Positions 16,262-24,259 of a stretch of DNA of 64,000 bases are shown here, piece after piece. The stretch comes from Ramlibacter pinisoli. GTDB taxonomy: Bacteria; Pseudomonadota; Gammaproteobacteria; Burkholderiales; Burkholderiaceae_C. Location: assembly GCF_009758015.1 (NCBI RefSeq), contig NZ_WSEL01000009.1, positions 1,227,501 through 1,291,500 on the forward strand, written 5' to 3'. The translations under genes were made by a program, and so were the position numbers. Position 1 is the first letter of the stretch. Each line of letters opens with the position of its first letter. The notes beneath the pieces are model-generated. The model saw only the letters and a program-made list of their open reading frames with translations. It did no database searches and was not told the DNA's origin.

Positions 16262-17083
16262 TCAGTCGGCGAGTGCCTTGTAGGCCATGGACACCGAGAG
16301 CACCATCAGCAAGGCGGAGAACAACTTCCTCAGTCCGGGCGCCGGCACCGCATGCGCCGCGCGGGCTCCCAGGGGCGCCATGGCGATGCTCGCGGCGGCG
16401 ACCGCGAGCCAGGCCGGCACCCAGACGTAGCCGGCCGAGCCGGGTGGCAGGCCTGCAGCGTGGGCGCCCGATGCGACGTAACCGACCACGTTGACCGCCG
16501 CGATCGGAACGCCGAGTGCCGCCGAGGTCGCCACCGCATTGCGCATCGGAACGCCGTACCACGTCATCCAGGGAACGCTCACGAAGCCGCCGCCTGCGCC
16601 GGCCAGCCCCGAGACGAAGCCGATGGCGGCGCCCGCACCGGCCTGCCCGGCGGCGCCGGGCAACTGGCGCTGCGCTGCCGCTGGCCGCTCGACGACCATG
16701 TGCACGCTCGAGACCAGCACGAGGGCGGCAAACAGGAGCGCGAGCACGGCGCCCCTGGCATAGGTGAATGCGCCGAGGCTGCTGGCGATGCTGCCGATGA
16801 CGATGCCGGGCGCCAGGCGCGCGACGGTGGTCCAGCGGACGGACCCGCGCCGGTGATGGGCCAGCGCACTGCTCGCGGACGTGAACAGGACGACGGCCAT
16901 GGAGGTCGCGATCGCGACCTTCACCGCGACGTCGACGCCGATGTGCATTCCCGCGAGCAGCAGCGTGAGGCAGGGAACGAGGACCAGGCCTCCTCCGATG
17001 CCCAGGAGCCCGGCCAGGAAACCCGCCACCACCCCCAGCGACAACAGTTCGAGGATCAGCGCAGGATCGAGGCCGGCCACCAT
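16262..17083 (-). CDS. TauE/SafE-family sulfite exporter-like permease
   Basis: A 273-residue polytopic inner-membrane protein with about eight hydrophobic segments. The N-terminal repeat has GFLAGLLGIGGGLVLVP and the C-terminal repeat GFVSGLAGAGGGFVSVP, the paired glycine-rich signature of the TauE/SafE (DUF81) family. Members export sulfite, sulfoacetate or other small organosulfur anions; substrate cannot be told here. The ATG at 17083 has GGAGGGG seven bases upstream, which sets the start. It is divergent from a GlxA-type regulator with a shared inverted-repeat site, so that regulator probably controls it. Confidence 0.88.
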   Translation of the reverse strand: MVAGLDPALILELLSLGVVAGFLAGLLGIGGGLVLVPCLTLLLAGMHIGVDVAVKVAIATSMAVVLFTSASSALAHHRRGSVRWTTVARLAPGIVIGSIASSLGAFTYARGAVLALLFAALVLVSSVHMVVERPAAAQRQLPGAAGQAGAGAAIGFVSGLAGAGGGFVSVPWMTWYGVPMRNAVATSAALGVPIAAVNVVGYVASGAHAAGLPPGSAGYVWVPAWLAVAAASIAMAPLGARAAHAVPAPGLRKLFSALLMVLSVSMAYKALAD

Positions 17084-17201
17084 GGTTCCCCTCCGCTGCG
17101 GTCCTGATCGTGCGCAGGGCTTGCCACGCGCCCTGCGACCCCATTGTTCGATGCGTTCATCCTGCTCCTGTGTCTCGGCCCCATCGCCGCTGCAGGAAGT
17201 C

Positions 17202-17233
17202 TCGGCCACAATGGTCCTGGCCGTTGTGGCCGA
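17202..17233. promoter_or_regulatory. Perfect inverted repeat between exporter and GlxA-type gene
   Basis: TCGGCCACAA (17202-17211) and TTGTGGCCGA (17224-17233) are exact reverse complements separated by 12 bp; the half-site centres are 22 bp apart, two helical turns. The site is 39 bp before the regulator start (17272) and 119 bp before the exporter start (17083). It is a plausible operator for the AraC-type DNA-binding domain encoded next door. Confidence 0.6.
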
Positions 17234-17271
17234 TAGCGGCGTTTCCCGCCAATTCCCCAGCGAGTTCCGCC

Positions 17272-18225
17272 ATGCGCATCGGAATCCTTGCCTTCCCCGC
17301 CGTCCAGCTGCTCGACGTGGTCGGTCCGGCCGACGTGTTTGCCGAAGCGGCACGCCAGCTTGGCGACCCGCGTGCCTATGCGGTGCAGGTGATCGGCACC
17401 GAGCCGGGCGTGCTGCGCAGCAGCTGCGGTCTGCGGCTCGCGGTCGACGTCACGGTCTCCAGCTTTCGCGGCAAGCTGGACACCCTGCTCGTGGCGGGCA
17501 GTCCGGAGGTGGAGGCGCTGCGCTCGGGACAGGAGTTGCAGGCGTGGCTGCAGGCGCAGTCGCGGTCGGTGCGCCGCCTGGGGTCCGTCTGCACGGGGGC
17601 CTTCGTCCTGGCGGCCGCCGGTCTGCTGGACGGGCGACGGGTGACGACGCACTGGAATGAAGTCGCGCAGCTGGCCGCCGAGAACCCGCGGGTGGTGCTC
17701 GAGCCCGATGCGATCTACGTGAAGGACGGCAAGCTGTACACGTCCGCCGGCGTGACGGCCGGGCTCGACCTGGCGCTCGCGCTGGTGGAGGAAGACCACG
17801 GGCGGGAGCTGGCGCTGAAGGTCGCGCGGGAACTGGTCATGTTCCTCAAGCGCCCCGGAGGGCAGAGCCAGTTCAGCGCCCACCTCGCGGCGCAGGCCGC
17901 GGAGAAATCGCACATCCGCACCGTGCAGGAGCACGTCCTGTCGCATCTCAAGGCCGACCTTTCCGTGCCCCGGCTGGCCGCGCGCGCGCGCATGAGCGAG
18001 CGCAACTTCACGCGCGTGTTCCGCGACGAGACGGGGATGACGCCGGCGCAGTTCGTCGAGAACGCGCGGATCGACGAGGCGCGGCGCCTGCTGGAGGACT
18101 CCGATGTCCCGCTGAAGCGGCTGGCGACGAACATCGGCTACGCGACCGTCGACGCGTTCAGCCGTGCGTTCAACCGCCGGCTCGGCGTCAGCCCGCGCGA
18201 GTACCGCAGGCAGTTCGCCGGCTAG
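17272..18225 (+). CDS. GlxA-family transcriptional regulator (DJ-1/PfpI + AraC)
   Basis: A 317-residue regulator. The N-terminal DJ-1/PfpI-like domain (about 1-170) has the nucleophile-elbow cysteine in SVCTGAFVLAAAGLL. The C-terminal AraC helix-turn-helix (about 220-315) shows LAARARMSERNFTRVF and LATNIGYATVDAFSRAFNRRLGVSPREYR. Start at 17272 is the Met that begins the PfpI fold (MRIGILAFPAVQLLD); the open frame reaches 17110 but crosses the operator. Relatives regulate amine, carnitine or arginine catabolism genes. The divergent TauE/SafE-type exporter is its likely target. Confidence 0.9.
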   Translation: MRIGILAFPAVQLLDVVGPADVFAEAARQLGDPRAYAVQVIGTEPGVLRSSCGLRLAVDVTVSSFRGKLDTLLVAGSPEVEALRSGQELQAWLQAQSRSVRRLGSVCTGAFVLAAAGLLDGRRVTTHWNEVAQLAAENPRVVLEPDAIYVKDGKLYTSAGVTAGLDLALALVEEDHGRELALKVARELVMFLKRPGGQSQFSAHLAAQAAEKSHIRTVQEHVLSHLKADLSVPRLAARARMSERNFTRVFRDETGMTPAQFVENARIDEARRLLEDSDVPLKRLATNIGYATVDAFSRAFNRRLGVSPREYRRQFAG

Positions 18226-18252
18226 CGCCAGGCTGCGCGGGTAGCCTGGCGC
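18225..18252. terminator. Hairpin between convergent genes
   Basis: GCGCCAGGCT (18225-18234) and AGCCTGGCGC (18243-18252) form a perfect 10-bp stem with an 8-base loop, between the ends of the GlxA-type gene and the convergent Bug gene. There is no T-run on either side, so it would act as a weak or Rho-assisted bidirectional terminator. Confidence 0.55.
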
Positions 18253-18264
18253 CCGGCGTCCTGG

Positions 18265-19251
18265 CTACTCCTCGGAGCGGAACCCGGAGGCGCGCACGAT
18301 GGGAGCCCAGAACTCCCGCTCGCGCTGCAACTGCTTCGCGTACTCGCCCGGCGTGAGCGTCAGCGGCTCGAGGCCGACCTGCTCGAAGGCCGTGCGCAGC
18401 GCCGGGTCCTGGCTGGCGGCCACCATGGACGCGTGGAGGTCCTGGATCGTGCCTGCCGGCGTCCCCGGAGGCGCAAAGATCCCGTAGGTCTCGACGCCAC
18501 GGACTTTCGGGAAGCCCTGCTCGACGAAGGTCGCCACCGCCGGCAGGAACGGCGTCCTCTTCTCGCCGGACACCCCCAGGATCCTGATCTTCCCCTGCTG
18601 CAGGTACGGCAGGAAGTCCGCGACGAACCCGAAGTACGCCGGGATCTGCCCTCCGATCAGGTCCTGCATCGCAGGCGCGGACCCGCGGTAGCCGACGTGC
18701 TGGAGCTTCAATCCCGCCGCGTCGGACAGCTGGTAGCCCAGGAAATGCGCGAAGGATCCGGCAGCCGGGGAGGCATAGGTGGCGGAGCCGGGCATCCGGC
18801 GGACCCAGTCGACGTAGGTCGGCACGTCACGCACGCTGGCAGGGGCGGCGTTGCTGACGGCGAACGCGCAGGTGGCGGCGACCAGCGGCGACACGGGCAG
18901 CAGGTCTGCCGCCGGGTCGTACATGAGCCGCGAATACACGTGCGGGTAGATGGTCAGGGCGGACGTGTGCGTGCACAGGAGCGTGCCCCCATCCGCCCGC
19001 TCACGTTTGAGCTGGCTGTTGGCGATGCGGCCGGCGGCACCGGCCCGGTTGTCGATGATGTACTGGCGCCCCTGCTTGCGCCAGGCCGCCGCCAGCTGGC
19101 GTGCGGTCGTGTCGAGGGTGCCGCCGGCCGGATAGCCCACCAGGAGCTTGCCGACACCGGCACCCGTCTGGGCGAACGACGGCAGCAGCCAGCTCGCCGC
19201 CGGCACTGCCATGGCTAGACGCGCAAACGCGCGACGGTTCATTGCGTTCAT
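18265..19251 (-). CDS. Bug-family (TctC-like) periplasmic solute-binding protein
   Basis: A 328-residue binding protein. The leader contains a twin-arginine (NRRAFAR) and ends near LLPSFAQ. The body has the family motifs GYPAGGTLDTTARQ, IDNRAGAAGRIAN, HVGYRGSAPAMQDLIGG and the C-terminal LTPGEYAKQLQREREFW. Bug proteins bind carboxylates or related acids between two lobes. No TctA/TctB genes are nearby, as is usual for this expanded family. The start at 19251 has GAGG upstream; the ATG at 19242 is an alternative. The LysR gene upstream on the same strand is separated by a repeat block. Confidence 0.9.
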   Translation of the reverse strand: MNAMNRRAFARLAMAVPAASWLLPSFAQTGAGVGKLLVGYPAGGTLDTTARQLAAAWRKQGRQYIIDNRAGAAGRIANSQLKRERADGGTLLCTHTSALTIYPHVYSRLMYDPAADLLPVSPLVAATCAFAVSNAAPASVRDVPTYVDWVRRMPGSATYASPAAGSFAHFLGYQLSDAAGLKLQHVGYRGSAPAMQDLIGGQIPAYFGFVADFLPYLQQGKIRILGVSGEKRTPFLPAVATFVEQGFPKVRGVETYGIFAPPGTPAGTIQDLHASMVAASQDPALRTAFEQVGLEPLTLTPGEYAKQLQREREFWAPIVRASGFRSEE

Positions 19252-19403
19252 TCCGCACCTCGCAAAGTTGGATGACTGGAGCGGCGCAATGATGGTGGCG
19301 GCTCGGGCCGAAGGGAACTGACGTCTTTGCAAGGGCAAAGTGCACGGCGTGCACTTCGGTCTGAGCTGACGACGCTCAGGGCTAACCGGCATCCCCCTTC
19401 CGC

Positions 19404-19559
19404 GTCATTGCGGACTTGATCCGCAATCCATCTCCCCATCGTGGTTCCGGTGCGGCCTCTCGTTCCGGAGATGGATGCCGGGTCAAGCCCGGCATGACGA
19501 TGTCTTGCGCCAGCCCGGCATGGCGACGCTTGGGCCAGCCCGGCATGGCGACGCTCCGG
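19404..19559. repeat. REP-like palindromes followed by tandem 25-bp half-units
   Basis: A complete ATTGCGG-type palindrome (19404-19429) and an ATGCCGGG-type palindrome (19474-19500) face each other across a 44-bp spacer. The second leads into about three 25-26-bp tandem units beginning near 19484, 19510 and 19535 (CCAGCCCGGCATGGCGACG core), ending one base before the LysR stop codon. The unit length equals that of the array at 15846. No gene lies in 19252-19560. Confidence 0.75.
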
Positions 19560-19560
19560 G

Positions 19561-20541
19561 CTAGCCGAGCGCCTCCTCGGCCAGCCGCGCCGTCCTGGCC
19601 ACCATCTCGCGCAGCCAGTTGTGCCCCTCGTCGTGCTCGTCGCGGCGATGCCAGACGGCCCGGATGGTGGACGTCCCGGCCGGGTAGGGAGGCTGCCGGC
19701 GCAGCAGGTCGCTGGTCTTGGCCAGCGCCATCGCCAGCGACGCGGGCACGATGGACAGCATGTCGGTCTCGCGCAGCAGTTCCGGGATCGCCAGGGAGTG
19801 CGGCACCGTCACGCGCGCCCGGGGCACTTCGTTCTCCTCGCGCAGCGCCTCCTCGAGCGCGTGCCGGTCGAACATCTCGGACTGCCGCGCGAGGCCGCGC
19901 TCCAGGATGAAACCCCCGACCGCGCCCTCCTCCTGGCCGCCCACGGAGAGGGTCACCAGCGGGTACTTCGCGATGTCCCGCAGCGTGAGCTTGCGGCGTG
20001 ACGCGGGGTGCCCCTTGCGCATCAGGATGGCTTCGCCCTGGGACATCAGGGTGCGCGCGTTCAGCCGGCTGGGCACTTGCGCGAAGATCCCGATGGCCAG
20101 ATCGATCCGTCCGAGATCGATCTGCTCCGCCAGGTCGATCCGGGTGGAGGGCCGGATCACGAGGTCCACGCCGGGCGCCACCTGCTGCAGTTCCCGGGAC
20201 AACGGGGCAATGATCACGGCGGTGAGGTGGTCGTTCGCGGCGACCACGAACCGCCGCTTCGACTCCTCCGGCGAGAACGGCTCCACGCCCAGCGTGGCCT
20301 GGATCCGGCGCAGGGCATCGCGCAGGGTGGGTGCCATGGCCGCGGCGCGCCCGGTGGGGACCATCCCCTTGCCCGTGCGCATGAAGAGCTCGTCGCCCAC
20401 CAGCTCGCGCAGCCTGCCGAGTGCGTGGCTCACCGCGGACTGTGTCAGGTTGAGCCGCTTGCCCGCGAGGACCAGGTTGCGTTCCTCGTAGACGGCATCG
20501 AAGACCTTGAGCAGGTTGAGGTCCATGCGGCCGATGCTCAT
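19561..20541 (-). CDS. LysR-family regulator, probable regulator of the pnb-like genes
   Basis: A 326-residue LysR protein of the NodD/LinR-like type. Its N-terminal helix-turn-helix (LNLLKVFDAVYEERNLVLAGKRLNLTQSAVSHALGRL pattern, about 7-45) is typical of regulators of aromatic degradation. The effector domain spans about 95-310. The start at 20541 has GGAG eight bases upstream. It is divergent from a PnbB-like lyase gene with 111 bp between them, which is the arrangement of pnbR with pnb genes in 4-nitrobenzoate degraders. Its inducer cannot be read from sequence. Confidence 0.88.
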   Translation of the reverse strand: MSIGRMDLNLLKVFDAVYEERNLVLAGKRLNLTQSAVSHALGRLRELVGDELFMRTGKGMVPTGRAAAMAPTLRDALRRIQATLGVEPFSPEESKRRFVVAANDHLTAVIIAPLSRELQQVAPGVDLVIRPSTRIDLAEQIDLGRIDLAIGIFAQVPSRLNARTLMSQGEAILMRKGHPASRRKLTLRDIAKYPLVTLSVGGQEEGAVGGFILERGLARQSEMFDRHALEEALREENEVPRARVTVPHSLAIPELLRETDMLSIVPASLAMALAKTSDLLRRQPPYPAGTSTIRAVWHRRDEHDEGHNWLREMVARTARLAEEALG

Positions 20542-20558
20542 GAGCGCTCTCCAGCAAG

Positions 20559-20603
20559 TGAAGGGCATGCATTATGGGCTTGCAGAAGCATCAGTTCCCT
20601 TCA
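20559..20603. promoter_or_regulatory. Inverted repeat in the LysR / pnbB-like intergenic region
   Basis: TGAAGGG (20559-20565) and CCCTTCA (20597-20603) are perfect arms 31 bp apart, in the only gap between the divergent LysR and lyase genes. The interior is AT-richer and contains a TGCA pair. It could be the LysR operator, but arms this far apart are weaker evidence than a T-N11-A core. Confidence 0.35.
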
Positions 20604-20652
20604 GTCCGGCCCTCGCCCATGATTGCCTCCAGGTAACCGCCGGAACGCAGAC

Positions 20653-21201
20653 ATGACCACCGAAACCACCCTCAGAGACCGCGAAGCGCTGATCGAGCGC
20701 TCCGTTCCCTTCCTCGACGAAGTGAAGGACATGACCGCCGGCACCGCGGTCGAACGCTGGCTCAACCAGACCTACGGCCCGGACAGCGAGCTCTATCGAA
20801 CGCTCGCCCGGCTGGTGAAGAGCGGCGTGGAAGACGGCTGGGCTGCCAGCGTCGAGATCGACGGCCCCAGCTACCGCCGCAGCCGCATCGCCGAGCCGTC
20901 CGAGCGCACCCTCCACTTCAGCATCACCGCGGTGTACATGGACAGCACCGGGAACCGCCAGGGCCACGCGGACCAGCGGCTGCGCGGCCAGTACCACGGC
21001 CATCCCTACGGCGAGTTCAACATGGTCGTCCCCCTCACCCCCGGCGCTGCCCTGAACGGCCCGAACGGCTGGTGCACCGGTGGCTGGACCGCGCCGGCGC
21101 CGGGCAGCCAGCACTACCCGGAAGCCAGGGGCGGCGCCGTGATCGCGCTGTTCTTCCTGCCCTCGGGCCGGATTTCCTACCACCCCGCACCGCAGGAGTA
21201 A
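20653..21201 (+). CDS. pnbB: PnbB-like 4-hydroxylaminobenzoate lyase (DUF4863)
   Basis: A 182-residue cytoplasmic protein of the family once called DUF4863, whose characterised member PnbB converts 4-hydroxylaminobenzoate to protocatechuate and ammonia. Characteristic stretches are HFSITAVYMDSTGNRQGHADQRLRG split over residues 98-122, HGHPYGEFNMVVPL and NGWCTGGWT, a cupin-like core with several histidines. The start at 20653 matches family length; an upstream in-frame ATG at 20623 would add ten unlikely residues. Only three bases separate it from the nitroreductase gene, so the two act in sequence. Confidence 0.72.
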   Translation: MTTETTLRDREALIERSVPFLDEVKDMTAGTAVERWLNQTYGPDSELYRTLARLVKSGVEDGWAASVEIDGPSYRRSRIAEPSERTLHFSITAVYMDSTGNRQGHADQRLRGQYHGHPYGEFNMVVPLTPGAALNGPNGWCTGGWTAPAPGSQHYPEARGGAVIALFFLPSGRISYHPAPQE

Positions 21202-21204
21202 GCA

Positions 21205-21915
21205 ATGGACAACTCCGTCCGTGAATCCGGCCAGCAGGCCATCGCGCAATGCGTGTCGAACGTCCTGCGCTCGCGCCGCACCGTCCGTGCCTTCAAGCCG
21301 CTTCCCCTGGGTCGCCAGCTGGTCGAAGACATCCTGGAAGATGCCGCGACCGCCCCGAGCGGCGCCAACATCCAGCCCTGGCGCGTCTACGTCGTCAGTG
21401 GCGCGGTCAAGGACGAACTGGGCGCGGCGCTGCTCGCCGCCTCCCGCGCCGGCACCGTGCCTGCGCCCGCGCACTTCCCGGATCCGCTGCCGGATGTGTT
21501 CCGCGGCAGGCTGCAGGACTTCGGGGCGCGCTACTACGCGTCGCTCGGCATCGACCGGAACGACGCGGCTGCGCGCGCACGCCAGTCCGAACGCAACCTC
21601 TCGTTCTTCGGCGCACCGGTCGGCCTTCTGTTCAGCATCGACCGCCGCCTCAAGCCGCACAGCTGGATCGACCTGGGCTTGTTCGCGCAGAACGTGATGA
21701 TCGCTGCGAAGGCGCGTGGCATCGACACCTGCCCCCAGGTGTCCTTCGCGCCGTTCCACGAAGTGATCGCGTCGCACCTGCAGATGGCGCCGGAGGAAGT
21801 GACCGCCTTCGGGATGTCCATGGGATACGGCGACCCGGACGCGAAGGTCAACCAGACAGCCATGCCGCGCGAGCAGGTGCGCGATTTCGCGCGGGTGGTG
21901 GGCTTCCCGGAATGA
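21205..21915 (+). CDS. pnbA: Nitroreductase, PnbA-like
   Basis: A 236-residue FMN-dependent nitroreductase. The N-terminal phosphate-binding RSRRTVRAFKPLPL, the APSGANIQPWRVYVV motif and the C-terminal FGMSMGYGDPDAKVN / PREQVRDF are classic. It reduces a nitro group with NAD(P)H to hydroxylamine. Adjacent to a PnbB-like lyase and a divergent LysR regulator, the best guess is 4-nitrobenzoate reductase, which would feed protocatechuate. Related nitroreductases act on other nitroarenes or quinones, so substrate is an inference from context. Confidence 0.82.
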   Translation: MDNSVRESGQQAIAQCVSNVLRSRRTVRAFKPLPLGRQLVEDILEDAATAPSGANIQPWRVYVVSGAVKDELGAALLAASRAGTVPAPAHFPDPLPDVFRGRLQDFGARYYASLGIDRNDAAARARQSERNLSFFGAPVGLLFSIDRRLKPHSWIDLGLFAQNVMIAAKARGIDTCPQVSFAPFHEVIASHLQMAPEEVTAFGMSMGYGDPDAKVNQTAMPREQVRDFARVVGFPE

Positions 21916-21968
21916 CTGTGCGGACCATGGACGGCCCTCGCCACGCGGCGTGGACCAGGAAAACCCAG

Positions 21969-22406
21969 ATGCACCGCCCGCTGCTTGCAGCCTGCGCCGT
22001 CGCGGCCGCGATGGGCGGCCTCGCACCCGCTCCCGCGGTGGCGCACGACGCGACCGAACGCGTGACCCCGGCGCTGCAGCAGTCCATCCCGAACATTCCC
22101 GGCAAGTCGCTGGTGGCCGTCGTCGTCGACTATGCGCCGGGGGCTGCCTCACCACCCCATGCGCATGCGAAGTCGGCCTTCATCTACGCCTACGTCGTCT
22201 CCGGCGCCATCGAATCGCAGGTGAACGACGGGCCCACGCAACTCCTGCGTGCAGGGGACAGCTTCCACGAGCCCCCTGGTGCGACGCATCGCGTGAGCCG
22301 CAATGCGAGCAGGACCGAGCCCGCGAAGCTGCTGGCGGTGTTCGTCGTCGACACCGGCGACGTGCCGCTCACCTCCCCGATCCGCCCCCCTGCTCCGGGG
22401 AAGTGA
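21969..22406 (+). CDS. Exported cupin-domain protein
   Basis: A 145-residue protein with a signal peptide ending near APAVAHD and a single cupin barrel. Motif 1 is PPHAHAKSAFIYAYVVSGAIE and motif 2 is GDSFHEPPGATHRV, with the expected metal-binding histidines. The ATG at 21969 has AGGA about nine bases upstream and gives a good signal peptide. An ATG at 21912 overlaps the nitroreductase stop (ATGA) and would add 19 residues before the leader. It is probably cotranscribed with the nitroreductase. Its role is unknown. Confidence 0.75.
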   Translation: MHRPLLAACAVAAAMGGLAPAPAVAHDATERVTPALQQSIPNIPGKSLVAVVVDYAPGAASPPHAHAKSAFIYAYVVSGAIESQVNDGPTQLLRAGDSFHEPPGATHRVSRNASRTEPAKLLAVFVVDTGDVPLTSPIRPPAPGK

Positions 22407-22417
22407 CCGCGACCGGG

Positions 22418-22434
22418 CGCCCCGACCCGGGGCG
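22418..22434 (+). terminator. Small GC-rich hairpin after the cupin gene
   Basis: CGCCCCG and CGGGGCG form a 7-bp stem with a 3-base loop 11 bases after the cupin stop. No T-run follows, so its terminator role is tentative. Confidence 0.35.
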
Positions 22435-22601
22435 ACGACACGGCGCGCGCACGGCGCCGCACTGATCAACGGACCATCCCCGCGCCCGCGCCATGTCGGG
22501 GCGCGGGTCCGCCTGCGTCGCGCGTCCGCGGCCTTCACCAGGCCGCCGGTCGCACGCCTCACTCCAACGCGGATGCCGTCAGGCGCCGGCCTGGGCGCCT
22601 G

Positions 22602-22979
22602 TCATGCGACACGATCCCGCACCACGACTTCGCACGGCAGGAGCCTGTGCGCTTCGTCGACTTCGTTGGCGTGATGGACGCCCCACGCCATCAGCGCCTG
22701 CAGGATGGGCTTGAGGCTCTCGCCCAGTGGGGTGAGCAGGTATTCGATGCCCTGCGCGTCCGAGGCGACAGGCTGGCGACGCACCACGCCATGTTCCTCC
22801 AGCGCCCGCAGCTGCTCGATCAGCACCTTCTGCGACAGGCCGGCGATGCGCTTTTCCAGGTCGCACGTGCGCTGCGGGCCATCCAGCAGGGCAAACAGCA
22901 GGACTGCCTTCCAGCGGCCGGAGAGGATGCCCAGCGCGCGCTCGACGGGCAGGCCCGGAAGTCGTTTGGTGATCTTCAT
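22602..22979 (-). CDS. HxlR-family transcriptional regulator
   Basis: A 125-residue winged-helix regulator with the HxlR signature: ALGILSGRWKAVLLFALLDGPQR, LEKRIAGLSQKVLIEQLRALEEHGVV and YLLTPLGESLKPIL. A cysteine near the C-terminus (LLPCEVV) could sense electrophiles, as in HxlR-type QorR/HypR, but this is only a possibility. The start at 22979 gives the standard length; no clear ribosome-binding site is visible. It is divergent from an Old Yellow Enzyme gene with 85 bp between, so it most likely represses that gene. Confidence 0.88.
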   Translation of the reverse strand: MKITKRLPGLPVERALGILSGRWKAVLLFALLDGPQRTCDLEKRIAGLSQKVLIEQLRALEEHGVVRRQPVASDAQGIEYLLTPLGESLKPILQALMAWGVHHANEVDEAHRLLPCEVVVRDRVA

Positions 22980-23064
22980 GGGGAACGACTGACCAATCGG
23001 TGTGTAGATGCAATGCCCGGTGATGCCTAACCTTCGCGCTCGATCCATCGACGAAGGAAGTACT

Positions 23065-24219
23065 GTGGCAAACCTGTTCGAATCCCTGGCCCTTGGCGGC
23101 GCCGTGTCGCTGAAGAACCGAATTGTGATGGCACCGATGACGCGCACGCGCACGTCCGAGGGTGACGTCCCCAATGACCTCATGGCTACGTACTACGGCC
23201 AGCGGGCCAGTGCCGGGCTGATCGTGACCGAGGCAGCCGATGTCGCACCGTCCAGCAAGGGCTACGCCTGGACGCCCGGCATCCACTCGGAAGCCCAGCG
23301 AAAGGGCTGGCGCCACGTGACCGACGAGATCCACCGCAAGGGCGGGAAGGTCTTCGTGCAGCTATGGCATGTCGGCCGGATGGCGCATCCGTCCATCATG
23401 CCCAACGGCGAAGCCCCCTGGGGCGTGACGGAGCAGCGGGCCGAGCACTCGGACGTGTTCGCCCACGACGAACATGGCAGGTTGGGCTACATCCGTGCGG
23501 GCACGCCGAGACGGCTCGCGACCGAAGAAGTGTCTGGCCTGGTCGAGACCTTCTCCCAGGCCTTCGCCCACGCACGCTGGGCGGGCTTCGACGGCGTGGA
23601 GCTCCACGCCGCCAATGGCTATCTCTTCGAACAGTTCATGAACCCGGTGCTCAACACGCGCGACGACCGTTACGGCGGGCGCAACCTGGAAGACCGCACC
23701 CGGTTCCTGATGGAGGTCGTCGACGCCGCCGTGCGCCAACTGGGGCCCGGGCGGGTCGGCGTCCGCCTGTCGCCCTTCGGCCTGTTCAACTCGATGCCGG
23801 CCGATCCGAATCCCGAGGAAACCTTGCTGTACGTGGCCGAGCAACTGGGCCGGCGCGGCGTCGGCTACCTGCACCTGATCTACGAGCTCATGCCCACCGG
23901 GAACATGGAGACGGCGGAGTTCAAGGCGCGCTACATCGACCACGCCCTGCTGGCCAAGGTTCGCGCGGTCTTTCCCGGGGCCATCATCTGGTGCGGCGGC
24001 TTCAAGAGCAGGGAGGGCGCCCAGGCCGCGCTGGACACCGGCCTGGTGGACCTGATCGCGTTCGGCCGGCCCTTCGTCGGCAACCCGGACCTGGCGGACC
24101 GGCTCCGGCACGGCTGGCCCCTGACCGAGGCCGATCGATCGACCTACTACACCCGCCGGGGCGAAGTGGGCTTCACGGACTTCCCGACCTACCCGGGGCA
24201 GCGGTCGGTCGATCGTTGA
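23065..24219 (+). CDS. Old Yellow Enzyme-family flavin oxidoreductase
   Basis: A 384-residue FMN-containing ene-reductase. The N-terminus ANLFESLALGG, the FMN-contact VMAPMTRTR, the catalytic stretch WHVGRMAHPS, the HAANGYLFEQF motif (residues near 190) and GRPFVGNPDLADRL are typical of NemA/XenB-type enzymes. These reduce activated alkenes, nitrate esters or nitroaromatics with NAD(P)H. A GTG start at 23065 with AAGGAAG upstream was preferred to the ATG at 23008, which would add a non-conserved 19-residue extension. The adjacent divergent HxlR gene is the likely regulator. Confidence 0.92.
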   Translation: MANLFESLALGGAVSLKNRIVMAPMTRTRTSEGDVPNDLMATYYGQRASAGLIVTEAADVAPSSKGYAWTPGIHSEAQRKGWRHVTDEIHRKGGKVFVQLWHVGRMAHPSIMPNGEAPWGVTEQRAEHSDVFAHDEHGRLGYIRAGTPRRLATEEVSGLVETFSQAFAHARWAGFDGVELHAANGYLFEQFMNPVLNTRDDRYGGRNLEDRTRFLMEVVDAAVRQLGPGRVGVRLSPFGLFNSMPADPNPEETLLYVAEQLGRRGVGYLHLIYELMPTGNMETAEFKARYIDHALLAKVRAVFPGAIIWCGGFKSREGAQAALDTGLVDLIAFGRPFVGNPDLADRLRHGWPLTEADRSTYYTRRGEVGFTDFPTYPGQRSVDR

Positions 24220-24259
24220 AGCGCAACGTCCGGGGCGCGGCTGGCAGGTGCTGTGGAGC

